DNA from: Streptoalloteichus hindustanus
GTDB lineage: Bacteria; Actinomycetota; Actinomycetes; Mycobacteriales; Pseudonocardiaceae
NCBI RefSeq assembly: GCF_900129375.1
Contig: NZ_FQVN01000021.1
Coordinates: 1-52,712, forward strand
Direction: 5' to 3'
Length of the DNA stretch: 52,712 nt
Positions 1 through 8,440 of the stretch are shown here, piece after piece. Position 1 is the first letter of the stretch; each line of letters begins with the position of its first letter. The notes beneath the pieces are model-generated. The model had not been told where the DNA came from. It made no database searches and saw only the letters and a list, made by a program, of their open reading frames with translations. Made by a program: the position numbers and the translations under genes.

Positions 1-43
1 GATCGGCGGTCCTGGGCAGGGGAAAGATGATTGCCTTCGACTG

Positions 44-196
44 CCACCGCTGTGTTCTGCGGGACACCCGCGCCCGGTCGGTGGTCGTGGGCGGGGGAAG
101 GAACATTGTCGCCCACGACCACCGCTGTGTTCTGCGGGACACCCGCGCCCGGTCGGTGGTCGTGGGCGGGAAAGATCATTGTCGCCCACGACCACC
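44..196. repeat. Two 52-bp direct repeats with alternating inverted arms
   Basis: Positions 44-95 and 119-170 are identical 52-bp copies with a 75-bp period. Each copy ends in the arm GGTGGTCGTGGGCG (80-93 and 155-168). The perfect reverse complement CGCCCACGACCACC follows each one (110-123 and 183-196). The stretch can therefore fold into two successive 14-bp hairpins with loops of 16 and 14 nt, or into one between the two copies (110-123 with 155-168). The second hairpin ends 40 bases before the rph start, so the array could act as a terminator or leader element between rph and whatever lies upstream. Confidence 0.85.
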
Positions 197-236
197 TCCG
201 GAGCCGGCCGGCGGACGGCGCAATAGGCTAGTCGGC

Positions 237-992
237 GTGGTTCGAGCCGATGGCAGGAGCGACGACGCGCTCAGGGAAGTCCGCATCACCCGGGGGTACC
301 AGGACTGGCCGGCCGGGTCCGTCCTGGTCGAGTTCGGCCGGACGCGCGTGCTGTGCGCGGCCAGCGTCACCGAGGGGGTGCCGAAGTGGCGGGCCGGGTC
401 GGGGCTGGGCTGGGTCACCGCCGAGTACGCGATGCTGCCCTCGGCCACCCACACCCGCAGCGACCGCGAGTCGGTGAAGGGCCGGATCGGCGGGCGCACG
501 CACGAGATCAGCCGGCTGATCGGCCGCTCCCTGCGGGCCTGCATCGACCTGGCCGCGCTGGGTGAGAACACGATCGTCATCGACTGCGACGTGGTGCAGG
601 CCGACGGCGGCACCCGCACGGCGGCGATCACCGGCGGCTACGTGGCGCTCGCGGACGCCGTCACCTACCTGCGGGCCGCCGGCCGGCTCAACGACCCGCA
701 GCCGCTGTCCTGCTCCGTGAGCGCGGTGAGCGTGGGTGTGGTGGACGGCAGGGTGCGGCTCGACCTGCCGTACGCGGAGGACTCGCGCGCCGAGGTCGAC
801 ATGAACGTGGTGGCCACCGACGGCGGCACGCTGGTCGAGGTGCAGGGCACCGGGGAGGGCGCGACCTTCGCCCGGTCCACTCTGGACCGGATGCTGGACG
901 TCGCGCTCGCCGGCTGCGCCGAGCTGTCGCGCCGGCAGGCCGAGGCGCTGGCCGCGCCGTACCCGGGCACGCTGCCGGGGGGTGGCAAGTGA
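237..992 (+). CDS. rph: Ribonuclease PH
   Basis: This is the phosphorolytic 3'-to-5' exoribonuclease that trims tRNA 3' ends in the cytoplasm. From the GTG at 237 the protein is 251 aa, the usual family length. The open frame extends further upstream, but that part encodes the hairpin repeats and looks non-coding. Family features are visible: the RxxGR-type N-terminal region, [21 protein letters not shown] in the middle, the [18 protein letters not shown] core that forms the phosphate site, and GTGEGATF near the C-terminus. The stop codon overlaps the start of rdgB (GTGA at 989-992), the conserved rph-rdgB pairing of actinobacteria, so the two are translationally coupled. Confidence 0.95.
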   Translation: MVRADGRSDDALREVRITRGYQDWPAGSVLVEFGRTRVLCAASVTEGVPKWRAGSGLGWVTAEYAMLPSATHTRSDRESVKGRIGGRTHEISRLIGRSLRACIDLAALGENTIVIDCDVVQADGGTRTAAITGGYVALADAVTYLRAAGRLNDPQPLSCSVSAVSVGVVDGRVRLDLPYAEDSRAEVDMNVVATDGGTLVEVQGTGEGATFARSTLDRMLDVALAGCAELSRRQAEALAAPYPGTLPGGGK

Positions 993-1594
993 CGCGCGTG
1001 CTGGTGGCGTCCCGCAACGCCAAGAAGTTGGCGGAGATGCGGCGCATCCTGGACGCGAAGGACGTGGCCGGGATCGAGATCGTCGGTCTCGACGACGTGC
1101 CGCCGTTCCCGGAGGAGCCGGAGACCGGCGCGACCTTCGAGGAGAACGCGCTGGCCAAGGCGCGGGACGCGGTGCGCGCGACCGGCCTGCCCGCCGTGGC
1201 GGACGACTCCGGCCTGGCGATCGACGCGTTGAACGGCATGCCCGGCGTGCTCTCCGCGCGGTGGTCCGGCGGGCACCGCGACGATCGGGCCAACGTGGAG
1301 CTGGTCCTGGGGCAGCTGGGCGACGTGCCGGACGAGCGGCGCGGCGCGGCGTTCGTGTGCGCCGTCGCCCTGGTGCGGCCGGACGGCTCCGAGGTGGTCG
1401 TGCGGGGCGAGTGGCCCGGCCGGATCGTGCGGGAGCCGAGGGGCGACAACGGGTTCGGCTACGACCCGATCTTCGTGCCGGAGGGCGAGGAGCGGACCTC
1501 GGCCGAGCTGCCCTCGGCCGAGAAGGACGAGATCTCGCACCGAGGTCGGGCGCTGCGCGCCCTGTTGCCGCACCTGCGCGAACTCGCGGGCTGA
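989..1594 (+). CDS. rdgB: Non-canonical purine NTP pyrophosphatase (RdgB/HAM1 family)
   Basis: It hydrolyses ITP, dITP and XTP to the monophosphates and so keeps deaminated purines out of DNA and RNA. The 201-aa protein has the family signature: an N-terminal [14 protein letters not shown] strand-helix for the nucleotide, [13 protein letters not shown], the [21 protein letters not shown] block, and [12 protein letters not shown] followed by [11 protein letters not shown] near the C-terminus. It starts at a GTG that overlaps the rph stop codon by four bases, which supports one transcript. About 220 bp without a gene follow. Confidence 0.96.
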   Translation: MTRVLVASRNAKKLAEMRRILDAKDVAGIEIVGLDDVPPFPEEPETGATFEENALAKARDAVRATGLPAVADDSGLAIDALNGMPGVLSARWSGGHRDDRANVELVLGQLGDVPDERRGAAFVCAVALVRPDGSEVVVRGEWPGRIVREPRGDNGFGYDPIFVPEGEERTSAELPSAEKDEISHRGRALRALLPHLRELAG

Positions 1595-1816
1595 GCGCGT
1601 CGGGGGGAGAGTGCGCGGTGGGCCGGCGCGGCCAGCCGCGCACCGCTCCCGATCGTGGTGCCACCCTCCGCCGTTTCCCGCTGCCGACAGCGTTTCCGCA
1701 GCTCGACCGCTGTGGCGGACGCAACCGGAGGACGACGGAATAGATCACCGTCGACGGGAGTCGTGACCGAGTGGATGTCGCCCCGTAGGGGGCGCCGGAC
1801 ACGAGCGGAGGCAGGT

Positions 1817-2827
1817 ATGGCGGACTCCACCCGGTCGACGATGACCGCCGTGGTGCACGAGGGACCGACGGGCCTGGACGGGGTCCGGGTCACCACGGTC
1901 CCGGTGCCGGAGGTGGGCGCGGGGGACGTGCTCGTCGAACTGCGCGCCGCGGCGCTCAACCACCGGGACCTGTTCGTCGTCTCCGCGCGGACGGCCACCG
2001 ACCCGCGTCTGGTGCTCGGGTCCGACGGCGCCGGCGTGGTGCGCGCGGTCGGGTCCGGCGTCAGCGGGGTGGCCGTCGGTGACGAGGTGATCGTCAACCC
2101 GTCGCTGGGCTGGGCGAAGGCCGACGAGGAGCCCTCCGTGGCCCAGGTCCTGGGCGGGCCGACCGACGGCACCTACGCCGAGTTCGTCCGGGTGCCCGCC
2201 GCGAACGTGGCGCCCCGGCCGGCGCACCTGGACTGGGCGGAGGCCGCCGCGCTGCCGCTGGTCGGCCTGACCGCCTACCGGGCGCTGTTCACCAGGGGCC
2301 GGCTCCGGCCGGGCGAGCACGTGCTGCTGCCCGGCATCGGCAGCGGCGTGGCGACGTTCGCGCTGCTGCTGGCGAAGACGGTGGGCGCCGAGGTGACGGT
2401 GACCTCCCGCGGCGAGGACAAGCGGCGGCGGGCGCTGGAGCTGGGCGCGGACGCCGCGATCGACAGCGCGGGCGACTGGTCGGCGCGGCTGTCCCGGCCG
2501 GCGGACCTGGTGGTGGACAGCATCGGGTCGGCCACCTTCGAGTCCTGCCTGTCCGCCCTGCGGGCCGGGGGTCGGCTGGTCTCGCTCGGCGCGACCACGG
2601 GCGAGCACGTCCAGATCTCGCTGCGCCGGTTCTTCCTGGAGCAGTTCAGCCTGCTCGGCACGTCGATGGGCAGCGCCGAGGAGTTCGCGGCGATGCTCGC
2701 GCTGGTCGACGAGCACCGGCTGCGCCCGGTCGTCGACCGCGCCTACCCGCTCGCGGAGACCCCGGCCGCCCTGGCCGACCTGGGCAAGGGGCTGCAGTTC
2801 GGCAAGCTCGTCATCACCACGGGCTGA
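1817..2827 (+). CDS. Zinc-binding-type alcohol dehydrogenase / quinone oxidoreductase (MDR superfamily)
   Basis: This is a 336-aa medium-chain NAD(P)H-dependent oxidoreductase of unknown substrate. The GroES-like N-terminal domain includes the AALNHRDLFVV segment and the GSDGAGVVRAVGSGV block. The Rossmann domain has the nucleotide loop LPGIGSGVATFALLLAKTVGAEV at about residues 170-195. I see no clear catalytic Cys-His zinc set, so it may be a zinc-independent quinone-reductase type. The ATG at 1817 was chosen because it follows a GGAG-type ribosome site; the open frame upstream looks non-coding. It stands alone, with an inverted repeat (2877-2910) downstream. Confidence 0.85.
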   Translation: MADSTRSTMTAVVHEGPTGLDGVRVTTVPVPEVGAGDVLVELRAAALNHRDLFVVSARTATDPRLVLGSDGAGVVRAVGSGVSGVAVGDEVIVNPSLGWAKADEEPSVAQVLGGPTDGTYAEFVRVPAANVAPRPAHLDWAEAAALPLVGLTAYRALFTRGRLRPGEHVLLPGIGSGVATFALLLAKTVGAEVTVTSRGEDKRRRALELGADAAIDSAGDWSARLSRPADLVVDSIGSATFESCLSALRAGGRLVSLGATTGEHVQISLRRFFLEQFSLLGTSMGSAEEFAAMLALVDEHRLRPVVDRAYPLAETPAALADLGKGLQFGKLVITTG

Positions 2828-2876
2828 CGCGGGCGGCGGGGCGGGGGCCGCCCGGGGAACGCGCACAGCGGACGCG

Positions 2877-2910
2877 GCGGTGTCATCGGATGTCATCCCG
2901 GTGACACCGC
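2877..2910. terminator. Inverted repeat, possible terminator or operator
   Basis: GCGGTGTCA (2877-2885) is the perfect reverse complement of TGACACCGC (2902-2910), with a 16-nt loop. It lies between the oxidoreductase gene and the protease gene. There is no T-run, so it could be a U-less terminator for the first or an operator for the second. A second, smaller hairpin (CAGCCTC/GAGGCTG, 2971-2988) sits just before the protease start. Confidence 0.4.
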
Positions 2911-3006
2911 AATCCGTTGGGAGCGCTGGGGAATCCACGGCGAACCCGAAGACCGGCCTCAGGAACGGCTCAGCCTCCTCTGAGGCTGGCCCAGCACGGT
3001 GGGGTC

Positions 3007-3894
3007 ATGACGAACCAGCACCCCGCGTCCGCCGGTCCCGACGAGCCGCCCACCCAGCCCATCCCCTTACCGCCGCGGGTCCAGTCCGGCCCGCCGCCCC
3101 GGCGGGGGCGCGGGCGGCTCGGCCCCCGGGTCACGGCCCTGGCGCTGGTCGCCGGTCTGCTCGGCGGCGGAGTGGGGGTGGCGGGCGGCTACCTGGTCGC
3201 CGGCGGCGACCTCGCCCCGCTTCCGTCGGCCGGGGCCGCCCCGGTCAGCACGGTGTCGAACCCGTTGACCGGGGTGGAGCACGCGGCGGCGGTCGCGAGC
3301 CGGAGCGTCGTCGACGTCTCGTGGTCCGCCGGCCGGGCCGGCGCTGGAGGGTCCGGGGTGGTCCTCACGGCCGACGGCCTCGTGCTCACCAACAACCACG
3401 TCGTGGAGGGCGCGGCCGCGACCAACGCGCCGATCGCGGTCACCCTCCCGGACGGGAGCCGGAAGACCGCGCGGGTGGTGGGCGCCGATGGCGGCGGCGA
3501 CCTGGCCGTGCTCCGGATCGAGGGGGCCAGCGGGCTGACGCCGGCCCAGCTCGGCGACTCCGGCGCGCTCCGGGTCGGCCAGCAGGTGGTGGCCATCGGC
3601 TCGCCGCTGGGCCTGGAGGGCACGGTGACCTCCGGCATCGTCAGCGCGCTCCGCCGGGAGGTCACCGGGCGCACCGAGCTCGGGACGGCGATCTCCTACC
3701 AGGGCGTGCAGACGGACGCGCCCGTCAACAAGGGCAACTCCGGCGGCGCGCTGGTCGACCTGTCCGGCAGGGTCGTCGGCATCAACTCGGCGATCGCCAC
3801 GTCGGACTCCTCCGACGGGAGCATCGGCATCGGCTTCGCGATCCCGGTCGACCAGGCCAGGCGGGTCGTGGAGCGGATCACGGGTGGCCGCTGA
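3007..3894 (+). CDS. Membrane-anchored HtrA/DegP-like serine protease without a PDZ domain
   Basis: This is a trypsin-fold protease (295 aa) expected to act outside the membrane in envelope protein quality control. A Pro-rich cytoplasmic segment (about residues 1-40) is followed by one membrane segment (about 42-67). The catalytic triad is visible: His131 in TNNHVVEG, Asp165 in GGDLAVL and Ser245 in the GNSGGALV motif. The chain stops about 50 residues after the serine, where actinobacterial HtrA proteins usually continue into a PDZ domain. It is therefore either a PDZ-less family member or a shortened one. The ATG at 3007 was chosen because the protein then begins with the usual Pro-rich tail; the upstream frame looks non-coding. 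Confidence 0.88.
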   Translation: MTNQHPASAGPDEPPTQPIPLPPRVQSGPPPRRGRGRLGPRVTALALVAGLLGGGVGVAGGYLVAGGDLAPLPSAGAAPVSTVSNPLTGVEHAAAVASRSVVDVSWSAGRAGAGGSGVVLTADGLVLTNNHVVEGAAATNAPIAVTLPDGSRKTARVVGADGGGDLAVLRIEGASGLTPAQLGDSGALRVGQQVVAIGSPLGLEGTVTSGIVSALRREVTGRTELGTAISYQGVQTDAPVNKGNSGGALVDLSGRVVGINSAIATSDSSDGSIGIGFAIPVDQARRVVERITGGR

Positions 3895-3967
3895 GGGAAG
3901 GCGGCCGGTGGGGGCGGCGGCCGGTGAGGGGAGGTCGCCGGCCGTCGGCCCCCCGCGGCGCGGCCGC

Positions 3968-4441
3968 TCAGACGCCGAGGTCCCTGCGCAGCTTGGCGAC
4001 GTGGCCGGTGGCGCGCACGTTGTACATCGCCCGGGCGATCGTGCCGTCCGGTGCCACCAGGAACGTCGACCGGATCACGCCGACCACCGTCCGGCCGTAG
4101 TTGTTCTTCTCGCCGTAGGCGCCCCATGCGGTCATGACCGACCGGTCGGCGTCCGACAGCAGCGGGAAGGTCAGCCCCTCGGCGTCGCGGAACGCCGCCA
4201 GCTTGGCGGGGGTGTCGGGGGAGACGCCGAGGACGGCGTGGCCGGCGTCCTCCAGCTCCCGGAGGTTGTCCCGGAAGTCGCAGGCCTGCTTGGTGCAGCC
4301 GGGGGTGCCGGCCGCCGGGTAGAAGTAGACGATCACGTGCCGGCCGCGGTAGTCGGCCAGCGACACCGGGTTGCCGTCGGCGTCCGGCAGCGTGAAGTCG
4401 GGCGCGGGGTCGCCGGGGGACAGGCGCTTCTGCTCGCTCAT
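3968..4441 (-). CDS. bcp: Thioredoxin-dependent peroxiredoxin (BCP/PrxQ family)
   Basis: This cytoplasmic thiol peroxidase reduces H2O2 and organic hydroperoxides. The 157-aa protein has the Prx fold motifs: the DFTLPDADGNPVSLADYRG N-terminus and YFYPAAGTPGCTKQACDFRD. In the latter, Cys49 is the peroxidatic cysteine and Cys54 the nearby resolving cysteine of the atypical two-Cys PrxQ class. GVIRSTFLVAPDGTI follows. It converges with the HtrA-like gene, with a 73-bp GC-rich gap holding short direct repeats. The next minus-strand gene (the small membrane protein) starts 254 bp upstream of its start. Confidence 0.94.
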   Translation of the reverse strand: MSEQKRLSPGDPAPDFTLPDADGNPVSLADYRGRHVIVYFYPAAGTPGCTKQACDFRDNLRELEDAGHAVLGVSPDTPAKLAAFRDAEGLTFPLLSDADRSVMTAWGAYGEKNNYGRTVVGVIRSTFLVAPDGTIARAMYNVRATGHVAKLRRDLGV

Positions 4442-4452
4442 GGCCCCCGACG

Positions 4453-4695
4453 CTATCCGCCCGGCCCGACTCGTGGCTCGGGGGAGCCGGCAGCCCCGTT
4501 CGGGAGCGGCGTCGGCGGCGGTGTCGTCAGCGTTGGCGTCGAGGTCACCGTCGTGATCTGCACCACCACCGGCGACACGGGGTCCTGGCGCCTGATGTCG
4601 GCGCGCACCGCCGCCACCAACGCGCCGATCCACACCCCCACCACGGCGGCCAGCAGGACGGCCGCCGCGCTGGCCAGGTAGAACCGAACGCCCAT
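4453..4695 (-). CDS. Small single-pass membrane protein, unknown function
   Basis: The predicted protein is 80 aa and of no recognised family. It has a short basic N-terminus, one hydrophobic segment (about residues 6-28), a charged stretch (VRADIRRQDPVSP) and a Thr/Pro-rich tail that would be extracytoplasmic. The ATG at 4695 (minus strand) follows a strong GGGGGAGG site. The same frame runs much further upstream, but that part is low-complexity and looks like chance. It ends 11 bp before the start of bcp on the same strand, so the two may be co-transcribed. Confidence 0.6.
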   Translation of the reverse strand: MGVRFYLASAAAVLLAAVVGVWIGALVAAVRADIRRQDPVSPVVVQITTVTSTPTLTTPPPTPLPNGAAGSPEPRVGPGG

Positions 4696-5281
4696 CCCGA
4701 CCTCCCCCGCGCGTTCGCGTGCTCCACCGGGACGTCGACGTCGAGGTTCCGGTGGTACTCCGACCGAAGTACCCGGGAGCGGGGGGAGCCAACATCGACC
4801 GGTTGGGCGCTTTCGGGGGAACCGCCGGCGGGGGAGCCTGGGAGGGCTGCCTCCCACCGACCGAGGGTGACCGCCAGACGATGAGCGCGACGGCCGACGC
4901 CGACGACCTCCCGGACCCGGTGTTCACGGTGTTCTCGGCACGTTTCTCGGCGCCCTTCTCGGTGGCGTTCTCGGGGCCCTTCCTGGTGGCCGTTCGGCCA
5001 CGGGAAGCCTCCTGGTGGCAGCCGTCGACGGTGTTCCGGCCGCGCGCCGCGCGGCGGGACGCCGGCGGGTGTCCCGACCAAGGCCGAGCGCGACGGCTGG
5101 TCGGCGTCGACCCGCGGGTCCGGGGCGCGCCGGCGGTGTCGCCGGCTGTCCTGGGGCGCCGCCGCCACGGTCCGGTGATCGCGGGTCGCCGCGCGCCCAC
5201 CGGAGGTCGTGCTCTGCCTGGTCGCCGGCCCGGACGTGGGTCGGTTGGTCGTTCACCTGCGGCGATGGGAGCGGTGGCGGG
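4696..5281. other. Gene-free stretch with short repeats
   Basis: I see no convincing gene here on either strand. It contains a 7-bp stem (TGGGAGG/CCTCCCA, 4839-4856). It also has a degenerate tandem run of a TTCTCGG-containing unit between about 4925 and 4980 that reads as Glu/Asn/Ala-rich nonsense on the minus strand. The 3' part presumably carries the promoter of the Crp-type regulator. Confidence 0.5.
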
Positions 5282-5974
5282 ATGCTGGGGACGGGGCCGA
5301 TGGGCCCGGCACGGGGACGGGTGAGCCGGGAGCTGGCCGACGAGGTGCGACGGGTGGGGACGCCGCTGCGGCACCGGCCCGGCCAGCTCGTGATGCGGCA
5401 GGGCGACCCGGGCACGCACGTGCTGCTCGTGGAGACCGGCCGGTTCACGCTGGTGCGCGGCGGCGTCGACGGTGGTCGGTCGCTCGTGGCCATCCGGGGG
5501 CCGGGGCACCTGGTCGGGGCGGCGGCCGTGCTGGACGGCGGCTGTCGCGCCGCGAGCGTCGTCGCGGTCGACTCGTGCGTGACGTTCCTCGTGCAGGCGG
5601 GGCCGTTCCGCGCGCTGCTCCGTCAGGGCGAACTGGCCGAGGCGGTCAGCCGGTACCTGGCCGCCTCCGGGCGGGCCCGGGCCGACCTGGCCGCCGAGCT
5701 GGCGTGCCTGCCGGCGCGGGAGCGGGTCGCCCGCATCCTGCTCCGGCTGCACCAGGCCGCCGACCCGCCGTCGGGGGTGAGCGCCACCGTGCCGTTGACC
5801 CAGGTCGAGCTGGCGCACGCGCTCGGCGTAGCGCGCAGCTCGCTCGCGGCCGCGCTCGCCCGCCTGTGCCGGCAGGGCGTGCTCGCCACCGTCGGCGGCC
5901 GGCTCGTGGTCGTCGACGTCGACCGGCTCGCCGTGGCCGCCGGGCTGGACGCCGCCGGTCGCGCCATCGGCTGA
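5282..5974 (+). CDS. Crp/Fnr family transcriptional regulator
   Basis: The 230-aa regulator has a cyclic-nucleotide-binding-like beta barrel at about residues 20-130 (RPGQLVMRQGDPGTHVLLVETGRFTLV). A long helix follows, then a Crp-type winged helix at about 165-215 (LTQVELAHALGVARSSLAAALARL with the wing VGGRLVVVD). I do not see the full phosphate-binding cassette of true cAMP-binding proteins, so the ligand is unknown. The ATG at 5282 was preferred over the long upstream frame because that part has no domain character. It stands alone upstream of the ESX cassette. Confidence 0.85.
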   Translation: MLGTGPMGPARGRVSRELADEVRRVGTPLRHRPGQLVMRQGDPGTHVLLVETGRFTLVRGGVDGGRSLVAIRGPGHLVGAAAVLDGGCRAASVVAVDSCVTFLVQAGPFRALLRQGELAEAVSRYLAASGRARADLAAELACLPARERVARILLRLHQAADPPSGVSATVPLTQVELAHALGVARSSLAAALARLCRQGVLATVGGRLVVVDVDRLAVAAGLDAAGRAIG

Positions 5975-6104
5975 GCGGGTGAGCCGTCGGCGGCACACGG
6001 CGTTCGGGTGATCCCCCGGACGGCGCGCGGCGCCAACCTGCGCCCAACCCCGACCGGACGACCCTGCCCCCCAGCGTGTGACCTGACGCACAGCGGGGGT
6101 AGTC

Positions 6105-6473
6105 ATGCCGGGGGAAGGCGGAGCGGGAAGCCCGTCGGGAGCCGGGGCCGGCGCGCGGGCCGGGTTCCAGATCGACCGGGACCAGGTCGGGGCGGCGCGG
6201 GAGCTGTTCCAGCAGGCGATGGACCACATCGCGCCCTTCGTGCACGAGTCGACCGGCCGGCTCCAGGTCTGCTCCATGGCGCGGGACGACGTCAGCGTCG
6301 ACGCCGCCCGCGCGTTGAACGAGAAACTCGCGCCGGTCCTGCGCGCGCTCCAGGAGTACCGCGAGGGGCTCGGCGGGGTCGTCGCGCGGCTGGCCGAGGT
6401 CAGCGCGCGGTACCGGGAGGCGGACGAGGACGCCGCGCGGGGCCTCGCCGACGGCGCGGGCGAGGGCGCCTGA
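6105..6473 (+). CDS. PE-like small ESX substrate
   Basis: The 122-aa helical protein has a Gly-rich N-terminus, two predicted long helices (about residues 24-50 and 62-112) and a YREAD sequence at residues 103-107. That sequence fits the YxxxD/E type VII secretion signal, which sits after the helical hairpin in PE and WXG100 proteins. It is the first gene of a four-gene cassette, and its TGA overlaps the ATG of the next gene. By analogy with PE/PPE pairs I infer that it pairs with the PPE-like protein at 7080 and that both are recognised by EspG. There is no WXG motif in this protein. Confidence 0.7.
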   Translation: MPGEGGAGSPSGAGAGARAGFQIDRDQVGAARELFQQAMDHIAPFVHESTGRLQVCSMARDDVSVDAARALNEKLAPVLRALQEYREGLGGVVARLAEVSARYREADEDAARGLADGAGEGA

Positions 6474-7057
6474 TGGCGCGTCGTTCCCGGTCTCTGGCGG
6501 CCCTCGCGCTGCTGCTGGCGCTGCCCGGCTGCGGCCACGTGGTGGCGAGGGGGACGCCGGCTCCGGTCTCCGGGGCGTCGACCCGCGCCTCGGCGTCGGT
6601 CTCGCGGCCCCGCGAGGCGCGGCTGGAGAAGGTGGACCCCTGCGCCCTGGTGGGCGAGGCCGACCGGCGGGGGCTGGACATCGACCGGCCGCCCGTGTTC
6701 GCCACCAACCACCTGTTCGAGAGCCCGGCGTGCAGCTTCCGCAGCAGCACCCACCTGGTCGCCTTCCAGGTGGTGACCGGGATCAAGGCCGGGATCGAGG
6801 TCATGGGGCAGGGCCGGGTCAACGGTGTCCGGCACGAGTTCCGGTTGGCGGGGTTCCCGGCGGTCGAGGTCCGCACCGACGGCGCTCCGCCGCGCGGGGA
6901 CTTCTGCACGGTCTCGGTCGACGTCGCGCCGGGGAACGTGTTGTTCGTCCTCTACCGAGAGGACGGCATCCCGGACCCGCTCGGCAAGGACGAGCTCTGC
7001 CGGCGCGCGACGCGGGTGGCCGAGATCGCGGTCACGGCTCTTCTGGACGGGAAATAG
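6473..7057 (+). CDS. DUF3558-type lipoprotein
   Basis: This 194-aa predicted surface lipoprotein has a basic, hydrophobic signal peptide ending in the lipobox LPGC, with the lipidated Cys at residue 20, and then a Ser/Thr-rich linker. The globular part has the DUF3558 pattern, KVDPCALVGEADRRGLDI early and CSFRSS plus a late DFCTVSVDVAPGNVLFVLY. The four cysteines after the lipobox (in DPCALV, PACSF, GDFCTV and ELCRRA) probably form disulphides. Function is unknown. In Pseudonocardiaceae these genes often sit with WXG/PPE-like and EspG genes, as here. The start codon overlaps the stop of the PE-like gene. Confidence 0.85.
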   Translation: MARRSRSLAALALLLALPGCGHVVARGTPAPVSGASTRASASVSRPREARLEKVDPCALVGEADRRGLDIDRPPVFATNHLFESPACSFRSSTHLVAFQVVTGIKAGIEVMGQGRVNGVRHEFRLAGFPAVEVRTDGAPPRGDFCTVSVDVAPGNVLFVLYREDGIPDPLGKDELCRRATRVAEIAVTALLDGK

Positions 7058-7079
7058 GGGACACGGGAGGACATCCGTC

Positions 7080-8438
7080 ATGGGGGAAGCGGTGTGGTTC
7101 GGCTGCCGCGACTATCTGGCCGTTCCGCACGAGAAGCTGTTCGACGACATCAACGCGGGGCCCGGCGTCCCGGCGGCCGACCCGGCGCGCCAGTTCCTGG
7201 ACGAGCTCCGGGTGGCGCTGCTCAACGCGCAGACGCACCTGCTCCGGGGGCTCGACCGGCTGAAGGAGGGCTGGGAGGGCGACGCGGCGGAGCGGGCGGA
7301 CGGCGCGATCCGGGTGCTGCGGGAGTGGACCGACACCACCGTCGGGCTGGTCGCGGAGCTGCGCGGCGGCATCGACGCACAGGTCGACCACTACGTCCGG
7401 GCGGTCCGCGCGATGCCGACGCCTGTGCCGGTGACGGCGACCGACACCGCGTTCACCCAGGGGCTCGCCGGCTTCTTCGGGTTGACCACCGACCGGCAGG
7501 AGCAGGAGGCCGCGGCGCGGGAGGCGCACACGCGGGCCGCCGCCGTGATGGACACCTACGCCGCGAGCACGTTCGACACGCTGGTCCGGATGCCCCGGTT
7601 GGAGCCACCGCCCGTGGTCGTCGTGGAGGTCGAGGAGCCGGACGCGGCGGCGGAGTTCCCGGCCCGGGACGACACGGACACCAGCACCGACACCAGCACG
7701 GACAACGGCACGGACAACGCGGAAAGCACGGGGAACGGCGAGAGGACGGATCGTGCGACGGCGGACGGGACCGGGTCCGTCGTCACCCGGGACACCGCCG
7801 ACGGGGGCGTCCGGCCAGTGCCGTCGCAAGGGCCGACGTCGGAGCCGTCGGGAGAACCGGGGCAGCCGGGGGCGCTCGCCGCCGTCCGCCCGGCGGACCG
7901 GACGGCGGACCCGCTGCCGGACGGAGCGACCGCCCCGCAGCGGGGCTCGGACACCCACCGGCCGGCGGTCCCGGCTCGCCCCACCGGGGGAGCGGACCTG
8001 TTCTCCCCGCCCGCTGCGGCTCCCGCCGAGAGCGGCCCGGCCGTGGTGCGGACGCAGGGGTCCGGCTCGGGGCGTCCTCCCGGCGGAGGACGGGGAGCGC
8101 CCGCCGCGGGGCCGGGCGGAGCCCACGCGGGCGGCGGTGGGCCGACACCACGACCGGGGCCAGCACGACCGGGTGAGCGCGCGGACTCGGCTCCCGGGGA
8201 GCGCCGGGCCGGTGGCGCGGAGGCCGAGGAGACCTGGACGACGCGCGGCAGGCCGGGACAACCGGGCGGGGGCGGGGCCGACGTCGTCTGGCTGCCGCAC
8301 GTCCCCGCGCAGTGGCGGCGCGACCCGGACGGGGAGCACCGATCGCGGTTCGTGGTCGACGCCGAGGCCCGGTTGTTCGAGGACCCCACGCGGGTCGCGC
8401 CGGCCGTGATCGAGCAGGACCCGAGGACGTGGGGCTGA
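7080..8438 (+). CDS. PPE/WXG100-like ESX substrate with long disordered tail
   Basis: The protein is 452 aa. Residues 1-185 form a helical PPE/WXG100-like domain, with the tight-turn motif Trp65-Glu66-Gly67 between its two main helices. From about residue 205 the chain is low-complexity: Asp/Thr-rich repeats first, then Pro/Gly/Arg-rich. It ends in a conserved-looking tail (WLPHVPAQWRRDPDGEHRSRF) that may bind a partner. I infer that it is exported by a type VII system together with the PE-like protein. It starts 22 bp after the lipoprotein gene, and its stop lies just before the GTG of espG, so the four genes form one operon. Confidence 0.75.
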   Translation: MGEAVWFGCRDYLAVPHEKLFDDINAGPGVPAADPARQFLDELRVALLNAQTHLLRGLDRLKEGWEGDAAERADGAIRVLREWTDTTVGLVAELRGGIDAQVDHYVRAVRAMPTPVPVTATDTAFTQGLAGFFGLTTDRQEQEAAAREAHTRAAAVMDTYAASTFDTLVRMPRLEPPPVVVVEVEEPDAAAEFPARDDTDTSTDTSTDNGTDNAESTGNGERTDRATADGTGSVVTRDTADGGVRPVPSQGPTSEPSGEPGQPGALAAVRPADRTADPLPDGATAPQRGSDTHRPAVPARPTGGADLFSPPAAAPAESGPAVVRTQGSGSGRPPGGGRGAPAAGPGGAHAGGGGPTPRPGPARPGERADSAPGERRAGGAEAEETWTTRGRPGQPGGGGADVVWLPHVPAQWRRDPDGEHRSRFVVDAEARLFEDPTRVAPAVIEQDPRTWG

Positions 8439-8440
8439 CC

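Noticed and set aside
3968-7081. One very long minus-strand gene of over 1000 codons
   Set aside because: Only the last 157 codons encode a real protein (bcp). The rest is the shadow of plus-strand genes in GC-rich DNA.
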